A DNA stretch of 64,000 bases. Origin: Phalacrocorax aristotelis. Taxonomy: Eukaryota; Chordata; Aves; Suliformes; Phalacrocoracidae. Each line of letters starts with the position of its first letter. The stretch's first letter is position 1. The notes under the pieces were generated by a model that saw nothing but the letters and a program-made list of their open reading frames with translations, ran no database searches and was not told the origin of the DNA. Made by a program: the position numbers and the translations under genes. Where the stretch lies: the NCBI RefSeq assembly GCF_949628215.1, contig NC_134283.1, positions 23,910,975-23,974,974 on the forward strand, written 5' to 3'. Positions 1 to 11,700 of this stretch are shown one piece after another.

Positions 1-1480
1 CTTTGACGTCACTTAGAGCTATCTATTAACTACAAAACCCAGCAAAAACTAATACTCAAATTGACAAACTTTGGATTTTAATGTCTTTCTCTTCGAATGC
101 CTCCACTTACCATTCACAAATATTGGCAGACAGAATAAAAAGTCAAGAGAAATCCACAAAGCATTTCAAATCCCAGAAATTTTAGGTAATCAAGTATTTT
201 GGTTAATAATAATTCCCCAGGATGCACAAATGGAAATCAGTATGTGTGCACCATGTATTGTTTTTTATATAAGTCCTTGAACCTGCTAGGGAACAATTTC
301 TGGTGTCACCTGTTAGGCACTCTGGACACCTACAGTTCCCAACAGCTACAGTCTTCAAGGAACAATCTCTAATTCTTACCTTCAACGAAGACTACACCAT
401 TTGCAGCTGGGGGAAGGCAGAAACTTATTTTGCTGTGATACAGCAGAGTAAGTGACATTACACCTGAAATACAGCATGAACCAGAGCAGGCTTTTAGAGA
501 GAAACATCCCCTGGCTGCCTATTTTATTGCAACAGAGTAATTTTCTCTTGCATTGTTTCTGTCACATTTTAAGAGGTGAACACAATATTAAAACCAAAAG
601 CCACCATTAGCTCATCATGCCTAATCTGAATAACCAAGTCATTAAAATATACTAAATTACCCTTATAGGGAGCCCATTAATTTAGGTGTTACTTGAAGGA
701 TGCGCTCCATTTTGGGCTCAGAAATGGAAATCAGAGAATTCAGCATCTCCTATGGGAGATGGGTGCAGCATTTGACACCCACCACAGCAAATCCCCAGGT
801 CTGCCTGGACCCCCCAACTCCCTGTTTTGGAGCTCCAGGATGTTTCACGACAATATGTCATGTTCCGAGCCATTCAACAACAGCAGCAGGCTATTTCACA
901 CCAATACAGTTTCTGACAGCTCTGCATCCCTCTGCCAGTGCTTGGCTAACCTGGTGACCTAGCACAGATGGAATCAGGCTGGGAAAGGAGAAAGCTCAGG
1001 ACAGCTCACTTTTTGAGATAGGGAGTTTTTTTCCAGTAAGGACATGCTACTGAAAAGGAACATCAAGGGTTCTGGGAACTGATGTCAGCCAAAACAATTT
1101 CCAAATCACAAGGATCATGAGTAAGGACTGAGGGACCTCAGGGAACTAGGGAGAAAGGAAACGCTAAGGTCTCTGAACAGAAAGAAAAAAAGGAGCAAGC
1201 AACCCTGTGGTTATGAACTGATCAGCATTAGTTTAATACCAGCAAATACACTGAAACAAGTTATTTTTAAAAATCCTTTTTACAGGCACTAGGGACATAG
1301 AGACTGCAAAAAAAAAAAAAAATCAGCTAATACACGTTATCAAGGACTAGCATCAAACTAATTTGTTTTCCTCTTTTGATGGAGTAATTGGCTTCAGAGA
1401 CAGGGAGGGGAGTGGGAGCAGCAGTGTGACTCCGTCTCAGCCAGGTTGTGAGAGCGTCCAGCAAGGCCCTGCTGGGAGGT
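1..1480. other. Gene-free AT-rich stretch upstream of the KATNB1 promoter
   Basis: No reading frame here resembles a known protein. The stretch is AT-rich up to about 700 and holds a 15-base A run at 1308-1322. The only gene-like signal is a 27-base minus-strand segment at 380-406 with good splice sites on both sides, reported as a finding. The far end of a neighbouring gene could lie here, but I cannot show it. Confidence 0.5.
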
Positions 1481-1809
1481 AAAACCACCCGACGCCCCGG
1501 CGGGCCTGACTCGCCGGGGGCAGCAAGACAGAGGAGCTGGTGCTGGCACTGCCTAACAAAAAGATAGAAAGAGGGAACCCCGGGGGTCCCGGTCCCGCCG
1601 GGGCTGCGCTCGTGATTCCCGGCGAGGGGAATCATCGTCTTGACACCGGAGGCACAACTGCCACAGCCGCTGGCAGCCCTGGGGCAGTAGGCCGGGGAAG
1701 AGCCTCTCGGCCTCCCCCACGGAGGCAGTAGGCCGAGGGGCCACCGCAGCCCCGCCGCTGGCCGAGACGCGTCGGGCCAGGGCCAGGCAACCCCACCACC
1801 CCGCGCCGC

Positions 1810-1820
1810 AAAATGGCGGC
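1810..1820 (+). promoter_or_regulatory. YY1-like site
   Basis: AAAATGGCGGC matches the extended YY1 consensus AARATGGCGGC. Such sites usually sit at or just downstream of TATA-less start sites, so it may mark an upstream or divergent start in the island. Binding is inferred. Confidence 0.5.
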
Positions 1821-1908
1821 CCCACAGCTCCAGCGCACTGCCCTCTTTATTGGCCGTGCTTGAAAGGCTCCGCCAAGAAGCTGCGTTGCGAATGGCCGGC
1901 AGCTCTAT

Positions 1909-1924
1909 GGTCACTATAGCAACC
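1909..1924. promoter_or_regulatory. RFX X-box-like imperfect palindrome
   Basis: GGTCACTATAGCAACC is an imperfect inverted repeat. Its reverse complement, GGTTGCTATAGTGACC, resembles the X-box consensus GTNRCC-N-RGYAAC bound by RFX factors at ciliary genes. Katanin has ciliary and axonemal roles, which makes the site plausible, but one half-site deviates from consensus. Confidence 0.4.
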
Positions 1925-2109
1925 ACCCCTCCCTCAGCTCCTATTGGCCAAGCGGCGCGAGGACACAGGGCAACGGCTCGACTCGGCGCGGCGACGCCGG
2001 GTATTGGCCGGGGGACGGTGGCTCTGATTGGCGGCGGCCGGGCGGAGGCGGGGCGCAGCCGAGGCGTGTTGTGAGGGACCGGTTGTCAAGCGGCGGCGGC
2101 ACCGACACC

Positions 2110-2247
2110 GGGGGGTAGGGGTAGGGGTAGGGGTAGGGGTGCGGGTGCGGGTGCGGGTGCGGGTGCGGGTGCGGGTGCGGGTGCGGGTGCGGGGGCCGGG
2201 GCCGGGGCCTCGGTCGCGGTCGCGGTCGCGGTCGCGGCCGCGGCCGC
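2110..2247. repeat. Compound hexanucleotide array in the KATNB1 promoter
   Basis: The array keeps a roughly 6-base period while the unit changes: about four GGGGTA units, then about ten GGGTGC units, then two to three GGGGCC units, then GGTCGC units grading into CGGCCG. The plus strand carries many G-runs and could form G-quadruplexes. The periodicity produces long spurious open frames on both strands, which I did not call as genes. Confidence 0.9.
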
Positions 2248-2261
2248 CGGTAGAGCTGGGG

Positions 2262-2336
2262 TGGGTTCCGCCGCCAGCCAACGATTGAGCGTCCCCACAA
2301 CTGCTTCGGGTGCCGTTCGCTGCTCCTCATCGCCCG
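2262..2336 (+). other. KATNB1: Candidate KATNB1 non-coding first exon (5' UTR)
   Basis: A strong donor, G|GTGAGT, at 2337 faces a strong acceptor, TTTGCCTGCAG, ending at 2560. The exon carrying the start codon begins there. I infer a spliced 5' UTR with an intron of 224 bases. The upstream limit given is arbitrary because the start site is unknown. Confidence 0.5.
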
Positions 2337-2560
2337 GTGAGTCTGAGGGCGGCCCGTGGAGCGCTTCCCGGCCGCCCCCCGGCGCCGCCCGCGGGGCTCC
2401 AGCTAGCCCGTCCCTACCGCGATGGCCGTCAGCGGTGAGGCCGGCCCTTCTCCGCCTGCCCGCCGCCTTGGCGCAGCCTTCCCGCTCCCGGCGCGGCGGC
2501 GTCGTCGCCGTGACTGCGGCCGGTTCTTGGTTTTATATTTATTTTTGTCTTTGCCTGCAG

Positions 2561-2661
2561 GGCGGCGCGGTGGGGCCGCGGGGCAGGAGCAGGTCCCGGG
2601 GAAGCGCGGCTGAATGGCCTGGCGGCGGTAGGACGCGCCGGCCGAGGAAGAAGGCAGAGCC
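2561..2661 (+). other. KATNB1: KATNB1 5' UTR part of the start-codon exon
   Basis: This lies between the acceptor ending at 2560 and the start codon at 2662. It contains a five-codon upstream ORF (ATG 2614, stop TAG ending at 2631). Confidence 0.6.
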
Positions 2662-2701
2662 ATGGCCGGGGCCGTCGCCACTAAGACGGCGTGGAAGCTG
2701 C
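2662..2701 (+). CDS. KATNB1: KATNB1 coding exon 1
   Basis: It encodes the N-terminus [13 protein letters not shown] (residues 1-13 plus one base). The start was chosen because TKTAWKLQ matches the conserved katanin p80 N-terminus. The donor is C|GTGAGT. Confidence 0.93.
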
Positions 2702-5700
2702 GTGAGTGGGGCCGGGCGGCTCCCCCGGGGCGAGCAGAGGAGCTTCCACCGCTGGGCGGCGGGTGGAAGAGGCTGTTTGTGATAGGAACTAGCTAATCCC
2801 TACCGCGGGTGCGGGTGCCCCGGCCCTCTTTCTGAGTTGCTGACTGGAATTTTTAACTTCCTAGAAATCCTTTTGAAAACATAGCAGCGTAGTGGAACAG
2901 CGTAGGGCCTTGCCGTTGCTATTTTCAATGGGTCACGGCCTGTACTTCTTCCAATTAGTTGCTCTAATGCTATCCTAAATTTCTAGGTGACCCCACGTGA
3001 CTCTCATGTAGTACAGGAGCAACCAAGGGAGTGATGGAAACCCCCTTCAGAGCCGAGGCTGCATTGGGGAGTTCCCTCTGTGTCAGGTTGGCCTGTTTAG
3101 GGTTGTCCTTGATTGCTGCTCTCTTGTTACAGAAGATGCATTGAGCGTTTTGCTGCAGGAGGGACAAGGTGATCTTTGCAGGGCCTGTAAGTCTTGAAAT
3201 TGCCTTGCAAGAGACAGTAAGAGCCTTTACATCCATTATTTTTCCTCAGAAGGAGCAGTAACCAGTTGCTGATCATCTGTTTCTAGCTGCTTCACTGGTC
3301 ACTGATGGGTAATTTCATAAGGGCTGCTGAGGAATGCTTAGAAGCAATGGGAAGTGATTGGTTGTTCAGAAGCACGAGCTTTAGATCAGTGACTTGAGGT
3401 CTGGAAACTAGCTATCAGACATGTGGTATCCTTGGCTGGTAACACATGAAGGGAGCTGAGATAATCAACTTAATAATTTTGTATCTTTTTGAGCAGAAAG
3501 CCAGTGTGCCATATTATCTTCCCATCCCTGAAATGCCAGTTATAGGAAAAACTGGAAGTCGGTCAATCTCCATTCTCTTTAAGCAGGCAGAAGTTTTGAT
3601 CTTCACTTTTGCTAGGCTGTGCCCCATCTTAGCATCCTCTTTGGAGCAAGAAGTGTTCTGAATGTTAGAAATGTTTCAGCAATGCTAATTAGGAGCTTAG
3701 TATTGCTGAGCTGGTGGGTAATATCTGGTGATGAATACTCCAGGGAAAAAAAAGTTTGTAGTTGTAAGGAAATTAGCACTTCACTGAGCGAGAGGGTGAT
3801 GCTGTCTAGCCAAGGCTGGCATCAGGTTATAACCTGGCTTTTAGGAACAGAGGGTTGAATGCTTCAGCAGTGACTTCTAAACTTAAAATATATTATTAAG
3901 AATGAAATCAAGAGGAGGGGAAAAGTGAAGCTGCCGATGCAGTCATTTCAGCAGTGGTGCACAGCATCCATCCTTGCAATTTTAACTAGTGAGTTGGTCT
4001 ATTAATACAATTGTACTCTTTGTTACCTTTCAGCCTGTGCAGACACACATACTTTACTTTAGCATTGTCATATGGAAGATTGGGCTTTCAGCTCAGTACA
4101 AGCATATTTTCAGATTTGCCCTTATGTAATTTACAGTTCAGTTACCTTTGTAATTTGTGAGGTGTTTCTCCAGCTAAAGTGAAAGTTGCGCAGTTTTGCT
4201 TTCAGAAAAACACTCTGAGAGCTTGAGATCAAAGTCCCTGTAATTATTATTTCAGCTGTCTAATATCCTTTTGGATTAGTGTTGTGTGTAAAGTGATCAA
4301 ATTGCTCCTCCCGCCAAAACAATCCAAACGAAAGCTTAATTGATTGCTACCTAGCCTTTTTACAAACAACTTTCGTAACTACCAGGCACGCAGATCCCAT
4401 GAACTTTCAAAGAGAACTGTAAGAGGAAGAGATTGGTAAATATATCTGTCAAAAGCCCCTGCCAAAAATTTGAGTGGATTTAAAAATCCACTGTGAATAT
4501 TAGATGTCTAAGCAACGATGCTCGTTCGGCTTCTCTTTTGCCCCAGACTTGTTTCTTTATGATGAGGCTTCTGTGGAGCTCTGTCATTGCGAAGCCCTCT
4601 CAGTGTCAGAGCTTCCCCTCAGCCCCATTATTTAACGGTGTTTTAGTATCAATCACCATTGTTCTTTTGTGTACTTTTGGCTATATATTCACACGTCCTT
4701 TGTTACAGTTTTGCACTTTGCATCGCAAGTTTCACCTGTGTTACATAGTGGGAATGTAGCAAAGCCTCTGCTGAAGCTCAGACAAGGGACCCCCACCTAT
4801 CCCTGCTGCTGAGTCTGACTTTTTCTGTGTAAGGTAAAATCTGTACTGCTGCTGATCTGCCAGTTCCTCTCGGGTCAGACAGTCTGCTGCTTTCTGGAAC
4901 AGAATTACAGGGCCTTTCGTTCGGTGATTCTGGCTGCTGTGTCTTATTGCAGCTTCTCAGGCAGCTTGGCTTACTGATACCCACCCAGGTACAGAAGATA
5001 AAGCAGCTTCTGTGAGCAGGTTGCCAGAGATGACTGAATCTTTAAAAGCTATTGAGCTGCTGCTAGTGAGAGAAGGTGCTTTTTGTAAGCCATGTGAGTG
5101 TTGGAGTTGTGAAGCTTGGTCAGCAAATGTCTTAAGTACAGCAGGCAGATCCAAGAAGGACTGTTTCAAGCAAGATAATAGTGTGACTTCTTATCTGAAC
5201 TGTGGGCTGCTGCAGCTTGTCCAGTGGAAACTGGAAGGTTTTTCCAGGGGAAGAATAATTTTTTTTTTAAGTCCTTTGGGAGGGATGGCATGGAAAATTA
5301 TTATACTAGCCTGCACTAACTGTTTGCTTTGTTTTGTGCAGAAGAGATCACGGCTCATAGCAGCAATGTATCCTCACTAGTCCTGGGGAAAAGTTCAGGC
5401 CGGCTGCTAGCAACCGGAGGAGATGACTGTCGGGTCAACATATGGTCGGTTAACAAGCCCAACTGCATCATGGTAAGAAGAGGCCTGTCTTCAACTTTTG
5501 GGGGATGGGAACATTAATTCTGAGTTACAGAGCGTGGGGTTCAAGGGAAAGGATTGTTGAGTTGTAGCCTGTGGGACTTGTGAATAGAGTTTACCAACAC
5601 AAAGCTGGGTGACTGGATTCTGGCTAAAGATGGGGACAGAATTCGGTAACTGGTGAGACCACTGCTCCAGAGAGAATCTGGGATGGATGGCTGCTTCAGC

Positions 5701-8700
5701 TGGGCCAGTGCTTGCTCAGATAATGAATACTGTGCCTTCCACTACTAGGCTACAGATAATTAAATGCAGAGTTTTGTATGAGATCAGCTAGTTTTATAGC
5801 ACAAGCTACAGGGGCCAGTTTTATACCCTGGAGTTTGCCCTCAGAGCAGGAAACATCCCCAGCAGGATGCGTTCCCACCTGTCCCGCAGCCACTAACTGT
5901 CAGCACAAAGTTTGTCAGAATAGTTTGCTAACTTGCCTGTAGGGTGGGGAAGAGTAATGCTGGGCACAGCATGTTAGAGTAGGGTGGGTTATGCCAGTAG
6001 TGATCACTGAAGTGCACCATAAATATACTTAACAGATGTCTGTCCTACATTGCTTTTGCTTTGGGTGGGTGTTGTGGAAAACCATCTTTAGCAAGCATCC
6101 CTTGTCACTTTTTTAATTTACAGCACAATCATTTTGTATTATGAAAGGCATTTCTCTAGCCAGTGTGAACCTTGCGGGGAAGAAATGAAGAAAGTAGGGT
6201 GAAAAAGGCTAAAAGGAGAATGTGTCTACTTTTCCATTCTTTTACTGAGGTCAATTATACAGAGGTTGAAATGATTACAAAAGGAGTTGCTCACCTTTGG
6301 CAGTGCTGTGCTTCTTGCGTAGTGTCATTAAGCTGTGTCTTTCCAGGCCTTTGGTGGTAGCATGAAGGTAGTTTGAAACCAGAGTATTGCCTTCCACAAG
6401 AAGGGGATTGAAGGACTAAATATCTTAGTACCTTTTCTGTGGGAACTCTCCTGTGCTTCCTGGGAACCACAGGCGTTAGAAGCTGGTGTTTCTGAGAGGC
6501 AGGGACTGACTGGAACTGCTAAGGACTTGTGCCATTCTTGTATATCAGAAGACTCTTGATTCTTGGGGTTGTGCTGTATATTTTGTCCTCTGAAATGTTT
6601 ATAGCGCTAGGATTACAGAAGTTTGCGTTTTGGGGAAGAGGGAGAAGAACTTTTCAAGTAGCATTGTGATTTGATTCAAGTTTGAGCTCTGTTTCTCATT
6701 AAGCAGTGACAGTTGCAGCTGTAGAGTATGTAGAGGATTTCAGTTGCATGTGAAATCCTAAGAAAGCCCCTGTCAGAACAGGCAGCTTTCAGCTGGCATT
6801 CCAGCCTCTGTACATGTGTGGGAGGCACAGAGCTAGCTTAGCTATTTAAAAAGACCTGTTTGAGGATGGAGTAAAGCATAGACTATTGCTTAACTGACAA
6901 GCAAAAAGTCTGCAGTAGTCGTATTGGTTTTCTAGAGCTAGTTTTAAATATTCTTGTGTTTTAATTAAATACTGGCCTTCTCAAAATACTTATGTAATTT
7001 GTAAGCTTTTAGATGCTCAATGATGAAAGGAACTGCATACATGTGAATTACTACCTTATACGTCAAGTTAATACTTCAGTAATAGCACCACATTATCACT
7101 GCAACACCCGCTGCTGGCAGTAACATTTGGCTTCTTGCTTATGTGAAGGTTTCGAAGTAGCCCTGCCTTTGCTCTTGCTTTGATTTTGTAACTGGTTCAT
7201 GACACTTACGTGACCCATTTAGAGCAAACATGGTGCCATTGTGTTTGCACAGCATAATTTTTATAATGTAAGCGTGTGTCAACCTTGTCTGGGCATCCAC
7301 ACCTAATGTTTAACTGCCCACGTCTCTGTTGATGCATCCTTTAAAAATTAGTCAGTGTGCCCCAGAAAGTGGGATAACGTGGAAGATACTTGCACAGTGC
7401 TATGTGCAGAGATGGTCTTCAGGATGCTGTACCATACTGGTAGCTGATGAGGAGAAAGGATCCAGGGGCACAACCAGGTGGCCCCAAATTGTGGCTAAAT
7501 ACTTAAGTTACCAATTGAGTATGAACAACGCTGTTGTGGACAGGGCTGTGTCAGAAGCTGTTGATTGTTGGTGATTTTTGGTGCATCCCCAGGAGGAAGA
7601 AGTCAGGCAGAGGAGCCAGGAGACCTGCATGGATGAGCAAAGAGCTTCTAGAGAAACTCAAACAGAAGAGGGAGGTTCACAGTATGTGAAAAAAGGGACT
7701 GGCCACTTGGGAGGAATATAGGAATGCTGTCAGGGTGTGCAGAGATGTGATGATGAAGGCCAAAGCCCACTTGGAATTAAATCTGGCAATGCATGTCAAA
7801 GATAACAAGAAGGGCTTCTTTAATACATCAGCAGTAAAAGGAAGACTGGGGATACAGTGGCCCCACTGCTGAACGAGGAAGGGGCCCTGGCGATGCATGA
7901 TGCAGAGAAGGCGGAGTTACTGAATGCCTTCTTTGCCTCGGTCTTTACTGCTAAGGCTGGCCCTCAGGCATCTCAGCCCACCGAGAAGAGAGGACAAGTT
8001 GGGACAAAGGAAGACTTACCGTTGGTTGAGAAAGACTGGGTCAGAGGCCACCTAGGCAAACTGGATCCTTGCAAATTCGTGGGCCCCGATAGGATGCACC
8101 CACAAGTGCTGAGGGAGCTGGTGGATGTTCCTGCTGAGCCACTCTCAATCGTCTTTGAAAGGTTGTGGAGGACAGGAGAGGTGCCTGAGGACTGGAGGAA
8201 GGCAAATGTCACTCCAGTCTTCAAAAAGGGCAAGAAGGAGGACCTGGGAAACTACAGACCAGTCAGCCTCACCTCCATCATTGGAAAGGTGATGGAACAG
8301 TTCATCCTGGGGGTCCTCTCTAGGCATGTAGAGGACAAGAAGGTTATTGGAAGTAGTCAACATGGATTCACCAAGGGAAGATCATGCTTGACCAACCTGA
8401 TAGCCTTCTATGATGCTGTGACTGGCTGGGTCGATGAAGGGCGAGCAGTGGATGTTGTCTATCTCAACTTCAGCAAGGCATTCGACACTGTCTCCCATAG
8501 CATCCTCACAGGCAAGCTAAGGAAGTGTGGGCTGGATGAGTGGACAGTGAGATGGATTGAGAACTAGCCGAATGGCAGAACTCAGAGGGTTGTGATCAGT
8601 GGGGCAGGGTTTGGGTGGAGGCCTGTCACTAGTGGTGTTCCCCAGGGGTCTGTGCTGGGTCCAGTCCTGTTCAACATAGACATCAATGACCTGGACGATG

Positions 8701-11700
8701 GGATGGAGTGTAACCTCAGCAAGTTCACTGATGATACCAAACTGGGAGGAGTGGCTGATACACCAGAAGACTGTTCTGCCATTCAGCGAGACCTGGACAG
8801 GGTGGAGAGCTGGGCCGAGGGGAACCTCATGAAATTCAACAAGAGCAAGTGCAAGGTCCTGCCCCTGGGGAGGAACAACCCCATGCACCAGTACAAGCTG
8901 GGGGCTGAACTACTGTAAAGCGGCTCTGTTGAGAAGGACCTGGGAGTGCTGGTGAACAACAAGCTGACCACGAGCCAACAATGTGCCCTTGTGGCCAAGA
9001 AGGCCAATGGTATCCATCCTGGGCTGCATTAAAAGGCCAGCAGGTCAAGGGAGGTTATCCTCCCCCTCTACTCTGCCCTAGTGAGACCATATTTGGAGTA
9101 CTGTGTCCAGTTTTGGGCCCCCCAGTTTAAGAAGGACATGGAACGGCTTGAGCCAGTCCAGCGGAGAGCTGCTGAGATGATCAGGGGACTGGAGCATCTC
9201 TCTTAAGAGGAAAGTCTGAGAGACTTGGGTTTGTTCAGCCTGGAGAAGAGAAGACTGAGGGGGGATCTTATCAATACTTATAAATATCTAAAGGGTGGCT
9301 GTCAGGGCGATGGGACTGGACTCTTCATTAGTGCCCAGTGACAGGACATGGGGCAATGGGCACAAGTTGGAACACAGGGAGTTCCACCTCAGTATGAGAA
9401 AAAACTTCTTTCCTGTGAGGGTGACAGAGCAGTGGAACAGGGTGCCCAGAGAGGTTGTGGAGTCTCCTTTCCTGGAAACATTCAAAACCCTCCTGGAGGT
9501 GTTCCCATGCCCCTTGCTCTAGTTGTCCCTGCTCAAGCAGGGGGGTTGGACAAGATGATCTCCAGAGGTCCCTTCTAACCCCTATCATTCTGTGATTCTG
9601 TGATTCTGTGGTCGTGACTCATGGTTTTCTTTGCAGAGCTTGACAGGCCATACAACGCCCATTGAGAGCCTACAGATCAATACGAATGAGGAGCTCATTG
9701 TTGCAGGGTCTCAGTCAGGGTCCATTCGAGTTTGGGACCTGGAAGCTGCCAAAAGTATGTTTCCATGAATTTTGACTTCTGTTAATGCACGCTTTTTGGA
9801 ATATCCTTATGCTTAATATCTATGCTGACCTGAAGGTTCCCAGCTTAAGAAGGAACAGGAGCCTGGCATTGCTTTCATCCTAATTTCCATCCCTCCTAAA
9901 GGGCTTTTATGCACTTCCTCCTGAGACTGTAGAGCTGTGTATGCATGCTTGAGCAGAAATGTGTGTGTGTATTGTGGAGACTGATCTGAGGAACTAGTTT
10001 CTAGGTTTTGACCTGAGTGTGTTGAAATCTGTATTTCAGATTGGGTTCCATGCATGTATAGCGTAATTAGGCATACAGAATTTGTATTCAGAGCCTCAGC
10101 GTAAAATTGTAAACGTTAATAAAAGGATCTAAAATAATATTGGGATTTTTAAGTGTATTAAGTTCTGCACAAGCCCAGGAATCCCCTGCTTGCTGACCTC
10201 TTGTTCTTGTTCTTAGGTTCTAACTTTTCTTTTTTTTCCTCAAGTCATTTTTCTCTTCTTCTGCTCTTGCATGGCCATATAAATAGACAAAGACCTAATT
10301 TCTATTAGATCATAAAAACTATGAACTCATCAAGCACTGATCCTTTAAAGGCCAACTGTTGAGTCATGCTTTGTTTATTGCATTTTTCTCAAATTGTAGA
10401 ACAAGTCTGCAAAGGTATCATGATCACTTGAGTGCATTTCAGCATGAATACTATAAAATGACTGAATATTTCCTATAGGTTGCTACTTGTTCGTAGAAAA
10501 GAATGTGTAATGAAAATAGACTTACACTGGCTAAGCTAAGAAGGCAAACAGCAGGTGACATAAATAATAAAAAGTGCTTTTGTTGTTCAGACAGTTAGAA
10601 TCAGGTCAGTTATAAAACAGTTTGGCTCTACCTGTGGAGTGTAACTGATCTGGCTGAATTTATTAGGAGACCTATGAGCCAACATCTGTGCAAATGACCA
10701 CTCCAGGTCTGGCTCAAGAGCCAGTTTCTGCCAGGGGAACAACAGTCCCAAATGATACTGTTCCAGATGATGGAGAGAGGTGGCCCTTGTTATTATCTGA
10801 GCAATTTTTCTTCCTCAAAGTTGAGTTCTGCATTTGTCTCTGCTTTCAAAGATACTGGTTCTACTGGTCCTTTCTGGTTTCCGGAATTACAAGGGGTATT
10901 ACTTGGTTGATGACTTGTTGAAACACTGTGATCATTTCTTTGTCTCATGCTTCCTAAACATTGTTTCCCGGTCTTTGGGATGCTTCTAGCAAGGGGCAAC
11001 TGAAGGAGTCCAAGGTGAATACTGGAACCCAGGAGGCAGAAGTCAGGCTTGTGCCTGGACAGGGGTGGAGAGTCCTGGGAAAGGGTCTGTCTAATAGCTG
11101 CAAGGTGAACCATACAGACAATCAAATGTCCCTTTCACTTCCTGGCTAAAACTTGTCTGTCTCTTACCCCCATTTTGCTCTGTTTGTAACAAGTGGAAAG
11201 ATACACTGCCTGAGAGCTGCTTCAGAGTGTGGCTTTTTAGTTTTATTTTCAGAATGGAGACCTGTGGAGTTTTATTCATAGCTCCCACATCTAAGGACAG
11301 GACTTTCATTAGGGTCCTTGAACATGGGCCCTCTTTTGCTGTTTCTTTGCATTGCAAGGGTAAAGTTATAAACACTTCCATAAAACCATGTATACAGATG
11401 AATAAACAAGATATGGCATGTCTAATATATGTTGTATTAGCCTGTGCTTAATGGTGAGGGTAGTATGGCTAAACTTCTGCATGGTGTCTGGGGAAATGAA
11501 CTAAATATTTGCTCCCTATTCCTTCTCCCTGCTCTGCTGCTCTTTTTCCCAGTTCTGCGTACCTTACTTGGTCACAAAGCGAATATCTGCAGCCTTGATT
11601 TCCATCCCTTTGGAAGCTTTGTGGCATCTGGCTCTTTGGACACAAACATTAAGGTAAAACTCAGGTTACCCTAGAGGCTGCCCTCTTTACTTGAAGTATC

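Larger units (their letters stand above)
1480..2720. promoter_or_regulatory. KATNB1: CpG-island promoter of KATNB1
   Basis: The sequence turns sharply GC- and CpG-rich here, without a clear TATA box, and leads into the first KATNB1 exons. Inverted CCAAT boxes (ATTGG, the NF-Y core) lie at 1849, 1943, 2003 and 2037. A YY1-like AAAATGGCGGC lies at 1810-1820, a GC box near 2043-2057, and an RFX X-box-like palindrome at 1909-1924. This is the look of a housekeeping promoter. The transcription start itself cannot be read from sequence; it probably lies between about 2050 and 2300. Confidence 0.7.
5473..9636 (+). other. KATNB1: KATNB1 intron 2, the longest, with a CR1 insertion
   Basis: The first two kilobases show nothing I recognise. 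From about 7590 to 9610 it is a sense-oriented, 5'-truncated CR1 LINE, annotated separately. Only 26 bases separate the LINE from exon 3. Confidence 0.8.

Noticed and set aside
1327-1926. 199-codon minus-strand frame in the KATNB1 CpG island
   Set aside because: GC-rich composition without stops, no family resemblance and no good splice donor. A divergent transcript is possible, but coding is unsupported.
1934-2330. Open frames of 70-129 codons on both strands across the hexamer array
   Set aside because: They arise because a 6-base period has no stop in several frames (Arg-Val, Pro-His and Pro-Ala dipeptide repeats). They overlap the KATNB1 promoter and have no unique sequence.
7857-8918. 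Functional reverse-transcriptase gene
   Set aside because: This is a dead CR1 LINE: 5'-truncated, interrupted by stops, with altered YLDF and FADD catalytic motifs. It was annotated as a mobile element instead.
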